A stretch of DNA of 64,000 bases from the NCBI GenBank assembly GCA_958450325.1, contig OY288241.1, positions 38,492,778-38,556,777 of the forward strand, read 5' to 3'. Of this stretch, positions 1-10,866 are shown in pieces. The stretch comes from Agrostemma githago (lineage: Eukaryota > Streptophyta > Magnoliopsida > Caryophyllales > Caryophyllaceae). Positions within the stretch are counted from its first letter, which is position 1; the number at the start of each line of letters is the position of its first letter. Under the pieces are notes generated by a model. That model did no database searches. It was not told where the DNA came from and was given only the letters and a program-made list of their open reading frames with translations. The position numbers and the translations under genes were made by a program.

Positions 1-59
1 TGATTTTTCCTGATATTTATTTTCTTGATTTTTGATATATTTTTTCCGCAGTTTTTTCT

Positions 60-190
60 GCTGCAGGGGGCACTCGATCGAGTCACCCTGGCACTCGGTC
101 AAGTGTCCTCATAAAAAGCCCCCTGTTCGTGTTCAGAGGTACCACTCGATCGAGTGTCCCTCAGGCACTCGATCGAGTGCCCTTAGGCGG
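60..190. repeat. Palindrome cluster (ACTCGATCGAGT) at the start of the antisense ORF
   Basis: Four near-copies of the 12-bp palindrome ACTCGATCGAGT, one of them the variant ACTCGGTCAAGT, lie within about 120 bp. The same motif fills the LTRs of this family at 7568-7785, 12826-12935, 35620-35735 and 36425-36540. Here it lies between the left edge and the antisense ORF, outside the recognisable LTR. Confidence 0.85.
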
Positions 191-1160
191 ACGCCTATTT
201 CGTCCCGGGTACTCATATTTTTGCCTTCTTTTTCAGATTTGGCAATACGAGAGGCTATCAGTGATAGATCCTCCTCTTGACGCGAGCAATTACCGTCATA
301 ATCAGGTGATGACGAGGAGACGGGCCATTGATTTTTCTCGCCAGATTACCCAGAAGTATTGGGACGAGGTGTTGTCATTCCATGGTGGTCCATTGATTCG
401 ATGGGTAGTGCCGTGGTGGCCCATCTATGTTTGGACTGGCTTGGACCCGAGGGACAGAGCTCGTTATCAAGTAATTTTGTCTTTCAGGTAGACGATCCAT
501 CTTTATCCCGACCGCATACTAAGGCAGTATGGTTGGACACAGAGAATCCCAGAGATTGAAGCAGTTGTGAGTGACCCAACCCTACTGACTGATGTGATGT
601 GCGATACTTGGATGCAAAGATGGTATACCCGACATAATTGGCCTATTCCCACATCTCGTCACTCCATCTGGGTTTCAGACTCTTATGTGAAGTTGACTAA
701 ACCAGGCGATTCCAAAGCCCGAGCTGCTCTGAAGGTCGATGAAGCTTTTGATCTGCTGCGAAGGGAGCAAGTTAAAGACAATAGGGGCTTCTTCGACGAA
801 GGTGACACTCCAGCTACTCTGGTCCGTCTAATGTCAGGTCAGAGAAAGAAGACTAAGACTCAAGCTGAAGGGTCTAGTGCTAGAGGTGCACGGGGGAAAG
901 TGAGCCCCCAGACTGACTTGGAAAGGAGACTGGGCCCAAGACTAGCAGTGCAGGACCGACTCGGCCCACGAGATAGGCTACCCGAGCACGTGCGGGCTCG
1001 ACTTGGGCCGAAGTCGATAGCAGAAGACCCGCTATCGAAGAAACGGGTTCGAGCTAAAGAGGTTCCCCTTGTGATTCAGGAACGCTCGCCCCCGCCCCGG
1101 CGACCTCGGGCTCCGCACGACCCAAAGGACAAAGGAAATATCAAAATGCACGAATATTAG
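129..1160 (+). pseudogene. Antisense extra ORF of the Tat element, plant-mobile-domain-like
   Basis: This ORF is on the strand opposite to gag-pol, between the integrase end and the expected 3' LTR. One reading frame runs from 129 to 1160, broken by a single TAG near 489. Around that stop the frame reads about YPDRILRQYGWTQRIPE, and further upstream FQIWQYERLSVI. Both resemble conserved stretches of the plant mobile domain (MULE/MAIL-type, 'phosphatase 7 long form-like') proteins. The C-terminal third is basic, Arg/Pro-rich and low in complexity. A pyrimidine tract ending in CAG at about 234 could be a splice acceptor, so the true start may be an upstream exon. Antisense ORFs of this kind are known in the Tat lineage; their role is not established. 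The family call rests on remembered consensus only. Confidence 0.65.
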
Positions 1161-1555
1161 TCTCCTTTGTTTTATTATTTGAGTATCATTATTACTTTTT
1201 GGTGTGATTTTTTGTGTGTGCCGTTTTTGGCGCTTTTTTTTTTTTTTTGTAATTTGAATTTCCCGAGTTTATCGGTTTTTAATAAAGACGTATTAGTGAA
1301 TACCGTTCCTGTCTTTTTGTTTATTGCTGCGGTTGTACCCTTTTGACGGGTTGCCTACGTATCCACTATTAGCGAAATCAAACCAAACGTAGTTCAAAAT
1401 TGAATTTTGCAATTTTCGAAATACATCAAGACTATTAGTTCGAGATGTGCGACAGTAGAATAATTAATTCTAACTTATTGACTTGTCTATAATTTTTGAA
1501 AATTTATAAAAAGACAAGTTTTTATAAATTTTTGCAAAGGACATTGAGATAGGGT
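1161..1555. other. Non-coding spacer between antisense ORF and integrase end
   Basis: The two convergent reading frames end here. It is AT-rich with a T run near 1235. I see no ORF or clear terminator; AATAAAG near 1281 could be a poly(A) signal for the antisense transcript. Confidence 0.5.
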
Positions 1556-3755
1556 TTATGGGTAGTAGCGCTTCAACTGATCCAAGTTGGTTGGGTTGAC
1601 GAATTCGTTCCCGTCCAAGTCTGTCAGCATCACCGCTCCTCCTGATAGGACCTTTTTCACTAAATATGGTCCAGCCCAATTGGGTTTGACTTTTCCTCTT
1701 GGGTCAACCGGTAGTAAGGCACGAACCAATTTTAGGACCAGATCCCCTTCTTTGATGTTTCTGGGCCTAACTCTTTTGTTGAAAGCCCGTTGGATCCTCT
1801 TTTGATATATTTGGATATTGTTGAGGGTCCGGGATTGCCGTTCGTCTAAAAGAACTAGCGAATCGTATCGGGCTTGGACCCAATCTACTTCCGGTACTTG
1901 TCTTTCAAGTAAAATCCTGAGTGATGGCACTTCTTACTCGACCGGTTGGACCGCCTCCATTCCATATGTAAGATAATATGAAGTTACTCCGGTTGCGGTG
2001 CGAATTGACGTCCGATACCCTCAGAGAGCAAAGGGTATTTTGTCGGGCCAGTCCCGGTAATTCTCAGCCATCCTTTTTAAGTATGGTGACAATTGTTTTA
2101 TTGGCCGCTTCTACCGCTCCGTTTGTTTGGGGACGGTAGGGAGAAGCTGTATGCCTTTGAATTTTGTATTTTGCTAGCAACGTAGCGGTTTTAGCTTGAA
2201 AGTGGGTCCCATGATCACCGATAAACTCATGTGGGATCCCGTATCGGCATATGATCTTGTTCTAGATAAATTTGGCCACGTGTTTGGCGTTCAAGACATG
2301 GTATGACTCGACTTCGACCCATTTGGTGAAATAGTCGATGGCCACCAGAATGAAGCAATGACCTCCCGGCCCGGAAGGGTGCACCTTTCCAATTATGTCA
2401 ATACCCCATGTCAAAAATGGCCATGGTGATGTCATGGTATATAATAGGGAAGATGGCATACGTTGTACATTAGCGAAGATCTGACAGTTATGACAGTGTT
2501 TGACATATAGCTGACAGTCTGTTTCCAAGGTGTTCCAACAATACCCGAGCCTCATGATTTTTCGGGCTAGCATATGGGCGTTCATATGCGACCAATTTTC
2601 ACCATCGTGTACCTCGGCCATAACCTTTTTGGCCTGTAATTTGTCGATACACAGGAGGAAAGCCCCCTGTGCCGTCTTTTTGTATAACTGCCCGTCGTCC
2701 GTGCGAACAAATTGGGTCGCCAATCTTCGCAAGGCTTTCTTGGCCCGGTTTTCTGTTCTCGGGGGATACTCTCCCGATGTCAAGTATGTTAGGACAGCCT
2801 GATACCAAGGTTCTGGATCAGTTATCTCGATATCTTGGATGTTGTGGATATAGGCCGGCTCGGACCGTATTTCAACGCAGATTGACATGCTAGTTAGATG
2901 CTCCGGGATATTTAACAGGGATGCTAATTTGGAAAGTGAATCTGCAAATTGATTCTCCTCTCGGGGTAGGTAGATATATTCCACCTTCTGGAATTGTTTC
3001 TCTAGAACCCTTACTCGTGCTTGGTAAGCCACGAGATTGGCGTTCCGAGTTTTCCATTTTTGGAGCGCCTGATTGATGACCAATGATGAATCACCGTGGA
3101 CTCGGAGGTTCGTTACACCTAGATCAGCGACGGCTTGCAACCCGTGAATGCATGCTTCATATTCGGCTGCGTTGTTGGTCACGTCGAAGTCCAACTTGAT
3201 GGATAAGGGGGTGTGCTCCCCTTGTGGTAAGATTAATAGAATTCCAACCCCAAATCCTCGGAAGTTGGATGCCCCGTCAAAATACAAATCCCATGTTTCG
3301 GTATCGGTATGGAATATGTCTTCATCAGGAAAGGCCCAAGTATCGGTGTGTCCTTCTTCAGATATCGGACTATTGGCGAGGAATTCCGCCACTACCCGGC
3401 CTTTGATGGCTTTTAATGGTACAAACTTGAGGTCGAACTCAGATAACATTAAAGTCTATCTGGACATCCTGCCATTAAGGATGGGTTTCTCGAACAGGTA
3501 CTTGATAGGATCCATTTTGGATAATACATGTACCTCGTGACTGAGCATGTAGTGTCGGAGCTTTTTAGTGGCCCAAACTAGAGCTAGGCACGTCTTCTCG
3601 AGCATTGTGTACTTGCACTCGTATTCCAAGAACTTTTTACTGATGTAGTAAATAGCTCGTTCTTCCGAATCGACTGTCTGGGCCAGCATAGCCCCCATGG
3701 CTATCTCGATCGTTGTTAGGTATAACGACAAAGGCGGATTCAAGGCCCTCCTAGT
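1556..3755 (-). pseudogene. Tat pol remnant: RNase H, archaeal-type RNase H, integrase
   Basis: From 3743 the minus strand encodes the end of the standard RNase H (AIYYISKKFLEYECKYTMLEK). Next comes an archaeal-type RNase H with LYFDGASN, NNAAEYEAC, HGDSSLVINQ and PREENQFADSLSKLAS, giving the acidic catalytic set. The integrase follows with its zinc-binding H/C region (HCHNCQIF), core (WGIDIIGK; YRPQTNGAVEAANK with the catalytic Glu) and C-terminal domain (KPNWAGPYLVKKV) ending at 1556. There is one TAG at the RNase H/archaeal RNase H border near 3456, where Trp is usual. Another is in integrase at 2262, and one base is lost near 2070. Reverse transcriptase is absent: RNase H follows the protease directly. 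No chromodomain is seen, as expected for Tat. Confidence 0.85.
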
Positions 3756-3982
3756 AGTAAGTTAAAGGATGAGGTGACATCGATCACCTGAAACTCCAAT
3801 TCTTTTTCGATTGGGCCCGTTATTATTGTTAGCTTAACGGCCCCGGCTACCGGTTTTGGGCTTCTGTCGAAAGCCTGGATAGTCTGCGTCGTCGGGAGAT
3901 AGTCGGCATCGGTGATGCCGAGGGCTTTAGCGGTCCTTAGGAGAAGGACATTCACGGCAGATCCGTCATCGATTAGGGTCAT
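3740..3982 (-). pseudogene. Tat aspartic protease, truncated
   Basis: The 80 residues begin MTLIDDGSAVNVLLL, with DDG in place of the usual DTG or DNG of retroviral-type proteases, and end at NLLLGGP. In intact relatives that point is LLGRPW and continues into the linker and reverse transcriptase. The ATG overlaps the gag stop (ATGA). In an intact element this is probably one gag-pro frame, because the gag tail ALYITVICRGKYL flows into PMTLID if one base is restored, so I read the overlap as a one-base loss and not a programmed shift. The enzyme would process the Gag-Pol polyprotein in virus-like particles. Confidence 0.75.
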
Positions 3983-5697
3983 CGGAGGTACTTCCCTCGG
4001 CAGATGACCGTGATGTACAGGGCCAGATTATGATTGGGCTCGAACGGTGGTAGATCGGACTCAGAGAAGGTTATGAGTGGGCCTTCTTTCTTGGACTTGC
4101 CCTTGAGATAAGGCATAATAGTGGCTACCATTTCAGCGGGGGTAACCTGAGAGTCGACATTGATTTCATCGAGAGCCTTAGTTAGTGCCTCTCGATGTGC
4201 TTGCGAGCTAACCAGTAGTTGCCATATGGTTAGATCAGCTCGAACCCTCTTCAATGGTTGGACCAAGGCCGTGTCGTTGCTTGGTTCCTCAAGAGTGGAT
4301 TCCGTCCTGGCAAGTTCAGTGACGGTTGTGGGAGTAGAGCGCCCAACTGTGGCGAGGTGGTTAGAGGCTAAGGCTTTGGACTTAGCTTTTCGGACCTCTT
4401 CACTGGTGATGGGGACAGCTTCCCCTTTGGCTAGGAAAACGTCAACCTCGTCATCGAACCATATCCCGTTGATTTGTGGGATATAAAGGAAAATGAGGTG
4501 AGAACAGTCGATTACCTCCCCGGTGAATATAGCATGGGCACTGAACGAGTTTTCTTTGTTGCTCGGCTTGTCCCCGGGCAACGGTATTTTCCCGCTTTCA
4601 ATCAGATCTTGGATCGGATGCTTCAGTTTCCAACATTTTTCTGTGTCATGCCCATTACCACGATGATACTGGCAATAGGCTTGGATTTTGTAGCTCTTGG
4701 GCCTTTTCTCCACTGGAAGTTCGGGAGTCGGGCCTATTGGTTGGATAAGGCTTTTGGAAGATAGCCTTTGTAAGGCGTAGGTATAGGTAGTCCCTATATT
4801 CGTGAATACCCGAGTTGGTGTATTCTTTTTGGACGAGGTGTCAATCAGGTTTACCTCATCGAAGATGCTGCGGGTTGCAGCTGTAGATGTGGGCTTGCTC
4901 ACAGATGAACTGGCCCCTTGATATCCCCTGGTAGAGGCCTTAATCAGGCTCTCTAACCTAAAGTCATCCTCGATCCTTGTGCCCATTTCAGTAAGGGTAG
5001 CAAAATTGGGGATGACAGCGTACAGGAGATGGACCCGGTAGGATGGGAGGAGGTTCTTCACAAAGGCCTCCACTAGCACTTTTTCGCTGGGCTTATCAAC
5101 CAGCTTCACACTCTCGGCCCGCCATCTTTGAAGATATTTTGTGAACCCTTCTTTGGGCTCTTGGGCCATTACTTCTAGAGTACGCATTGTAGTCTGGATC
5201 TTGGTATTGTCAACATAATTCCGAGCAAATTCAGTCGCCACATCATCCCAAGTCTTATATTTTTTGGAATCAAGCCTGTAGTACCAGGATTTGGGATGCT
5301 TTTCAAGGGAGGAAGGGAATAAGTGCGTAAACATGGCGGACTTCACCCCTTTTACCGCCATAAAATCTTTGAAAGCCCGGATGTGGTGGACCGGGTCTTC
5401 GGTACCCTCAAACGTTGGAATTCCCGTAAGGTTGAGGTTAGCAGGTAGCTCGTCATTTAAAGGCGAATAGCAACGAGCAATTTCAGTGTGGATCGAGTTG
5501 TTCGTTGACAGGTGAACTTGTTCTTCGAGCCAGCGAACAACGCTGATTAGTTCAGCTATGGGCCCAGTGGGTTCAGATCCAGCAGGGGGAGTCCCCTTCT
5601 CGATGGGAATCACACGAGTGGCGAGTGTCGCTTGGTCAGTTTGGATGGCAGTCAATTGGGTTTCGATCTTGGCTAGTGCGTCCTTCAGTTTGTCCAT
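3979..5697 (-). CDS. Tat gag
   Basis: The 572-residue open frame has a coiled-coil-like N terminus (residues 1-60) and a capsid-type retrotransposon gag domain at about 90-250, with FEGTEDPVHHIRAF, SWYYRL and FTKYLQRWRAE. An atypical zinc knuckle, C342-x2-H345-x4-H350-x4-C355, is followed by WKLKHPIQDLIESGKI; this form is usual for Tat Gag. It would form the particle shell and bind element RNA in the cytoplasm. The start codon is followed by a full domain and preceded by a long leader with no gag-like sequence, so I accept it. The C terminus is one base out of frame with the protease. Confidence 0.85.
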   Translation of the reverse strand: MDKLKDALAKIETQLTAIQTDQATLATRVIPIEKGTPPAGSEPTGPIAELISVVRWLEEQVHLSTNNSIHTEIARCYSPLNDELPANLNLTGIPTFEGTEDPVHHIRAFKDFMAVKGVKSAMFTHLFPSSLEKHPKSWYYRLDSKKYKTWDDVATEFARNYVDNTKIQTTMRTLEVMAQEPKEGFTKYLQRWRAESVKLVDKPSEKVLVEAFVKNLLPSYRVHLLYAVIPNFATLTEMGTRIEDDFRLESLIKASTRGYQGASSSVSKPTSTAATRSIFDEVNLIDTSSKKNTPTRVFTNIGTTYTYALQRLSSKSLIQPIGPTPELPVEKRPKSYKIQAYCQYHRGNGHDTEKCWKLKHPIQDLIESGKIPLPGDKPSNKENSFSAHAIFTGEVIDCSHLIFLYIPQINGIWFDDEVDVFLAKGEAVPITSEEVRKAKSKALASNHLATVGRSTPTTVTELARTESTLEEPSNDTALVQPLKRVRADLTIWQLLVSSQAHREALTKALDEINVDSQVTPAEMVATIMPYLKGKSKKEGPLITFSESDLPPFEPNHNLALYITVICRGKYLR

Positions 5698-6763
5698 CTT
5701 GCGTTGATATCTGGTCTCGGGTGGTCTGTCTGTAAGAACACCGCGTGATCAGAAACTAGCCCGAATCCCGGAATAGAAAGTACATCCCGAACAAGACTGA
5801 AAAGGGAAATGACTCGGAAAAGACACATAAACGGGTGACAAGTGAAAAGTGGGCCTTCTTTAGGATTCGGCGGGTGAGCCGAGACCTGTTCGAAAGAAGG
5901 TCCAGGTGAGACATTCCTAGAGTTTGGAATCGATTGTGTAAACGGGTCTTCCCTTGTAGGAGTATGTCCTACGTAGGTGGGCCTTGCCTTAGTCTAGTAA
6001 GGCGGACTGGGATAGTGAAGAAACCCGTGATGTAAGATCGACAGAATTTCGAGGCTAAAGACTCTGACGACTTACGACATGACCCGACACTACTAAATAC
6101 GGGAAGTCCTAAGAAGAGGAAGGTTTTGAAAAGGATTGTTTTTGGAAAAGTCCGAGCAAGCTCGAGGAAGGGCCCAATTTTTCGAAAAGAAATCGGAAAG
6201 TGCATCGGGCCACGGTTTTGAAGGTTCGAAAATATTTCGATTTTGAAACGGGCAGAATTCCGGCTAGAAATAGGCTACTTTGAGTAAAATCATAAGTCCT
6301 AAATTCTGCATACGTCCCGGGTTTTGAAATTAAATATCTTGAAAAAGATGTATTTCTTTGAAAAGCTGACGGTTTTTAAAAACGACACGGAAACCAAGTA
6401 GCATGTAGTCAGGCAAGCATTATAACGACTCCATGTATGCTTTACACTAAGTCTCGGTCGGTCTAGATAGGGTCTATACCAGTGTACATAGTCTAGACGT
6501 TGATCGGGACGGACTCTCTAAGTCGAGTTGAGCTTAGAACATGCCGCGAAACCCACTCGAATCGACTATGGACACCTTTGACATATCCATATTGGAGTAC
6601 ATCACGGTATAGTGGGACGTCGGTCGCGAGTACCGGCCCGGGAAAATATGGGGTTATGCATGAACCGTAGAACTAAAACACGTATTGTACTAGTCAAACG
6701 ATTTCTATTCGAGTCTCACCCTGAGGATGCCGATGGTAAGTCACGCATCAGTTAATCCTCAAA
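5698..6763 (-). other. Tat 5' leader between primer site and gag
   Basis: About 1.07 kb with no convincing ORF. It lies in the position of the long 5' leader expected for Tat/Ogre-group elements, where packaging signals and sometimes an intron occur. I could not pick out splice sites. Confidence 0.6.
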
Positions 6764-6773
6764 GGAGTCGCCA
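6764..6773 (-). promoter_or_regulatory. Primer-binding site TGGCGACTCC
   Basis: On the minus strand TGGCGACTCC lies three bases inside the 5' LTR edge. It starts with TGG, the complement of a tRNA CCA end; the known Tat/Ogre primer is a tRNA-Arg, and this sequence fits from memory. It fixes the element's orientation. Only about 10 bases match well. Confidence 0.7.
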
Positions 6774-7567
6774 AATTGTGGACATGACATAGGTCCACCC
6801 CGACGCGGCCACGCACGGGTTTGGGGAGGCGAATGAATCTCCATATGAGAATGGATCGAGTTGAAATTTAAATCGAAGTGGAGTCGCCACCGAACTTTGT
6901 GGGAGTTCGGGCCCGTTCGAACCCACTCTATGTCGTAGTGGGCCGTGTACAAAGTACGGCCCATTTCCGATGTCAGAGTTTATTGGGCTCGTCCCTTTGC
7001 ATTGCGATACTGATACCGTCACTACCGGTTATCGTGTATTGAATGACTCCCGTGCGCCAACGGTTTCGGGCATCCAGAAACCGAGGTTCTGACTAAGGGG
7101 TGAGGGTACGTGTTGGGAAGCCCACAAAGGACACCCAACCCCGCCCGCACATTAGCGGCCTCTACTAGGATATCGAATGACTTTCTAATACGCGTGTTAG
7201 TTGAACGGGAAAATGATATGCAAACATTATTTTCCCTAAACATGCATGAAATTGAAAGGGTTTCTATGTCGATTTAATGCAACTAATTCTAACGTCGAAG
7301 TTAAATTTAGCATGCGAAGGTTCATTTTAGTACGATAAAATAAACAAATAAATCAACAAGAAAAGTAACAAACTTGTTAGTAACGGTATAACGATAATAA
7401 CGGTTTGTAAAAGGATGCGATATGGAATGACAGAAATATGATGATGCAAAGTTTTGAAAAGTGATGTTCACGTGATTGATTAGGCACGTGTTGACCTAAG
7501 TCATAAAAAGTAATAACGAAACTCGAATGACACTATAGGACTCATGGCATTTGACGTGATAAAGGGC

Positions 7568-7785
7568 CACTCAACCGAGTCATTGAGGGACTCGACCGAG
7601 TGGACCTCTGAAAGGGCTTTTGTCCCGTATTTTAGACCCTACTCGATCGAGTCATTGACGAACTCGACCGAGTGCGCTGCCACTCGACCGAGTCATTGTG
7701 AGACTCGACCGAGTGGAGGTCAAGAAACATTCTGTCTCGTTTTTGGGGGTGCCACTCGACCGAGTGGGCTAGGCACTCGATCGAG
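7568..7785. repeat. Palindrome cluster in Tat LTR (downstream of the TATA box)
   Basis: Eight copies of ACTCGATCGAGT or ACTCGACCGAGT, often in pairs spaced 10-15 bp with a recurring linker such as CATTGAGG or CATTGTGAG. The last copy is cut by the CACTA insertion at GATCGAG|CACTA. The solo LTR has four copies at the matching place (35620-35735). Confidence 0.9.
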
Positions 7786-7799
7786 CACTAGTACAAAAA

Positions 7800-8125
7800 G
7801 CACTTGTGATTACGGTTTAAAAGGACATATGGCTACGGTTAAATGGGCGTAGTAAATCAAGGCGTAGCATTAAGTGTTCGAGTTGTGGCTTCGGTTACGA
7901 GGCATAACAAAATATATTTTTGGCAAAGGTTATTTATAGGAACCGAAGCCAAAAACACTATAAAGGCTTCGGTTCTTAAATTGAACCGTAACAAAAAGTG
8001 AGTAAAGACATCGGTTATTAGTAACAACCGAAGCCAAAAGTTAATTAATGGCTTCAGTTAATGACTATAACCGAAGCCAAAAATATGTTAAAGGCCTCGG
8101 TTCATAGAAAATAACCGAAGCCATT
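7800..8125. repeat. CACTA left subterminal repeats
   Basis: About a dozen copies of a 10-bp motif near GGCTTCGGTT, or GGCTACGGTT, and its complement AACCGAAGCC, often as facing pairs that could form hairpins. In En/Spm such sites bind the element's TNPA-type protein. Confidence 0.85.
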
Positions 8126-9860
8126 TCTAAATTAAAAAACAAAACAAAAACACAAATAATAAAGATGCAACTAATATTAGTAATTACCGAAAGAAATTTA
8201 CATTATCTAATACAGTACCACATACAAATAACTATTGAAACCAACAACCAAAAATATAAAATTTCTTCTGACATCAATTCCAGCTTAGAGTAGACCACCC
8301 ATTACATTTTTTTAAAATGCCAAAAGAAATATTAGATACATCAATCAATCTTTTGAGAGATGGACATATTATTAAGAGGGCTTGCGATTGAAAACTAACA
8401 ACAAAATACATAAAAACAAATTTTTCTTAATTGCCTTAGTATCTTCAATAATGACGCATTACAGCATTTCGCCATTGTCAGCTGGGGTCATAACTTTGAG
8501 TTATCATTGCTAAAAAACAATCTGTTATGCTCTAGAAACTTATTGCCATCTTTCATTTGCTTTCACCATAAATTGTGAAATCGCATCACGTCAGGTTCCA
8601 TGCAGCCTGCTTTCATGCAGCAAGCGTATCGCTGTTTAGTGAGAGTACTTTTTCGAAGGGTAACTAGTTAAACAAGCAAAAAATTAAAGCTATTGAACTG
8701 AGATCGTCATGAAAATCAATAAGAGAAATCTACGTACCCGAATATTGTGTTCAAGACATTAAAGCTAGCAACAAGCGTTTCAGATCTTTCAAACCTCTGA
8801 ACACTAGCTTGTAAATTAGTCAATCTATGATAAGGCTAAAGATCAGAGATCAACTTTTAAGAGAAAGAATATTACGAAGTATATAAATAAAGTAGAAGTC
8901 AGTCCAACCTACATGTATGAATAACAACGCCGTACATCTTTCCAGCCGTCACTGTGAAATTTCACTCAACTTCCCCTGAAAAAATTAGAAACTACGTACT
9001 ATAAGTCTATAAGTAATATCATTCTTATAAGTTATGAACTGTGCGACATAGGAATAAACTGTATTTGAAAAATCTTGCCCATAGTAATAAGGTTAGGAAG
9101 GTATAATTCTTGATATATTGCATTTAAAAAGGCGGACACATCTCGAGAGAGATCCTCTCAAGTTAAGATATAGTACGACAAAAAAAACATGATCAACGAA
9201 GTTGGAAATTAGCTTAAAACCTATTCAGAAGCAGCCTGTGCTTGCTCGAATATACATAAATTTGCATCGGGTATTAGAGGGTCTTGCCTTACATGAATGG
9301 GAACAAAATTATAGATTACTTGCTTCAAAACTTCACCGGTTGTGCTGGTTAAGTGTCAAAACGTGAGTTGTACTTGATAAAATCATGGTCTGTCAAAAAC
9401 ATGACCTGCACTGTCAACATTCGCAACTTAATTCAGCCCATACCCCATTTGAATGCAGCAGTGCACATCAATTTAACTTCGTTCAATTAAGATTCATGGC
9501 ATGTATTAGCTTGAAGTAAAATGAAGTCCAAGAAGTGGAGTTTCATGTACATCAGAACTCACCACTAGACCTCAGTAAATACCAAATAGTGGCTAGTCAT
9601 GCATTGCATTATCCAAAAATTATAAAGACGCGGCAAGTATTCAAGTACAGCCTGATTACTTCAATAATAACCCATCTTGTATGATTACAAATGTAACATG
9701 TGTTTGGGTTGAGTGCACCTAGTATTGAAAGTTAGGTAAGCCCAACTTGAAGACAACACTTACAGGATACTACAAGGGGTGACTGGTTGGTGCGCATCAT
9801 TATCCTAAAATTCATCATCGCGCATTGCATCAACGAGCAAATCTCATTTGAAATCAATAA
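8126..9860. other. CACTA interior, no recognisable gene
   Basis: AT-rich, with no ORF above about 80 codons that resembles a known protein. A (GAA)n tract lies near 9868. Since the minus strand to the right carries a first exon with a splice donor at 9915, parts of this stretch may be intron and later exons of the captured gene, but I could not match any. Confidence 0.4.
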
Positions 9861-9915
9861 ATCAATAGAAGAAGAAGAAGAAGGAAGATATAAAAAAATA
9901 GAGAGAGAGAAATAC

Positions 9916-9984
9916 CCGTTCAGCGACATCTTGTACAGAAGGAGGAGGATCTGTTTGCTTCTTAGCACCGAAAATTCTATTCAT
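9916..9984 (-). pseudogene. VPS60: Captured first coding exon of a VPS60 (CHMP5-like ESCRT-III) gene
   Basis: Reading from ATG at 9984-9982, the minus strand gives MNRIFGAKKQTDPPPSVQDV and then AER, followed directly by GTATTTCTC, a splice donor. Plant VPS60 proteins start with a closely similar basic helix-0 stretch (M-x-R-x-F-G-x-K-K...PPPSIQDAS-x-R). VPS60 is an ESCRT-III-associated subunit acting in endosomal sorting and Vps4 activation. Only this exon is recognisable here; the core helices are missing, so no working protein is expected. Its place inside CACTA ends indicates transduplication of a host locus. The family match is from memory. Confidence 0.65.
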
Positions 9985-10384
9985 TTTTGCACGCAAACAA
10001 TAAACAATAGCCCAGAAGAAAATGGTAGTACTAAATATAAAATCCATATTATGTTTTGATATAGTGATTGACGAAACCCTAATTCAGAATTGATAAGGGA
10101 TGAACCGTGAGGTTTAGTTCAGCAATTGGATTAGGAATTGATATTAGATTAGATTTGCTGAAACTGGCGTAATCGGAAAGAGAAAAAGATGAGGAGATAG
10201 CTTAGTAGGAAAGGGAAGAGGAATTGGTAAATTCCCAAGTTACACGAAATTTCTGATTCCTTTCCTTCAAATTTGGACATGGCAAAAGATGAACCATGTA
10301 ACTTTCTCGCCTTTTCGCCCACATTTGTTTTGTTGGTCGTCTCATAAAATTGTCTTCCATAAGATTAACGGAAATTATTTACAG

Positions 10385-10866
10385 GTGTGATGAAGGCTAG
10401 TCCAAGTGTAAAGATTGAGAATAATGTTGAAGAAACACCTTTTGTTTCTCTTTCTCAAGAAAATACTTGTGATGCTATTAAACTACCTGAAAAACTGCCA
10501 GCTACTGTGATAACGTGTGTTCCAGAGGATATTTGTGTTGACAGGAATGACGAGTTTTCATCTAAGGCGAATGCCAGCGAACCCGTTAATTGTTGTACTA
10601 ATGACAGTCAAACAGAATTGGTATCTAGTGAAATAGAAGTACCTGATAGTTCAGAGAAAGGGGTATTATCACAAGATGAACATGATTTACCAGATACGAA
10701 TCATTCAGCTACTTTCCTAAGCTCTAAGGCGATTGTTGAAGTATCAAAGAAAGATACCTCTTCAGCAGACCTGCCTTGCCATTTGTCTGTTTCTTCTCAA
10801 GAAGAATTGGAAAAGAAAGAAAGTTTGGTCATAGTGCGAGTCCAATTACAGAGTGGTGCGCCGTGA
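10385..10866 (+). pseudogene. Captured exon fragment of unknown host gene
   Basis: An open frame of about 159 codons is preceded at 10375-10384 by TTATTTACAG, a good splice acceptor. The protein is acidic, Ser/Glu-rich and probably disordered, with no motif I recognise. It is on the strand opposite to the VPS60 exon and probably comes from another gene. The end is abrupt: the tail GTGCGAGTCCAATTA recurs about 70 bp further on at 10913, and CAGATTATAACACCGAAAAT occurs twice (about 10891 and 10951), marking a rearranged junction. Codon use and the long open frame suggest real coding origin; a new chimeric exon cannot be excluded. Confidence 0.45.

Noticed and set aside
60..190. CRISPR-like array
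   Set aside because: Copies are palindromic, unevenly spaced, with linkers far too short and related to each other; the context is a plant retrotransposon.
5969..6205. 78-codon minus-strand ORF in the Tat leader
   Set aside because: Short, no domain, and no sign of conservation; not reported as a gene.
9787..10059. 90-codon plus-strand ORF in the CACTA interior
   Set aside because: It is antisense to the VPS60-like exon and rich in residues coded by a (GAA)n repeat, so it is a shadow frame.
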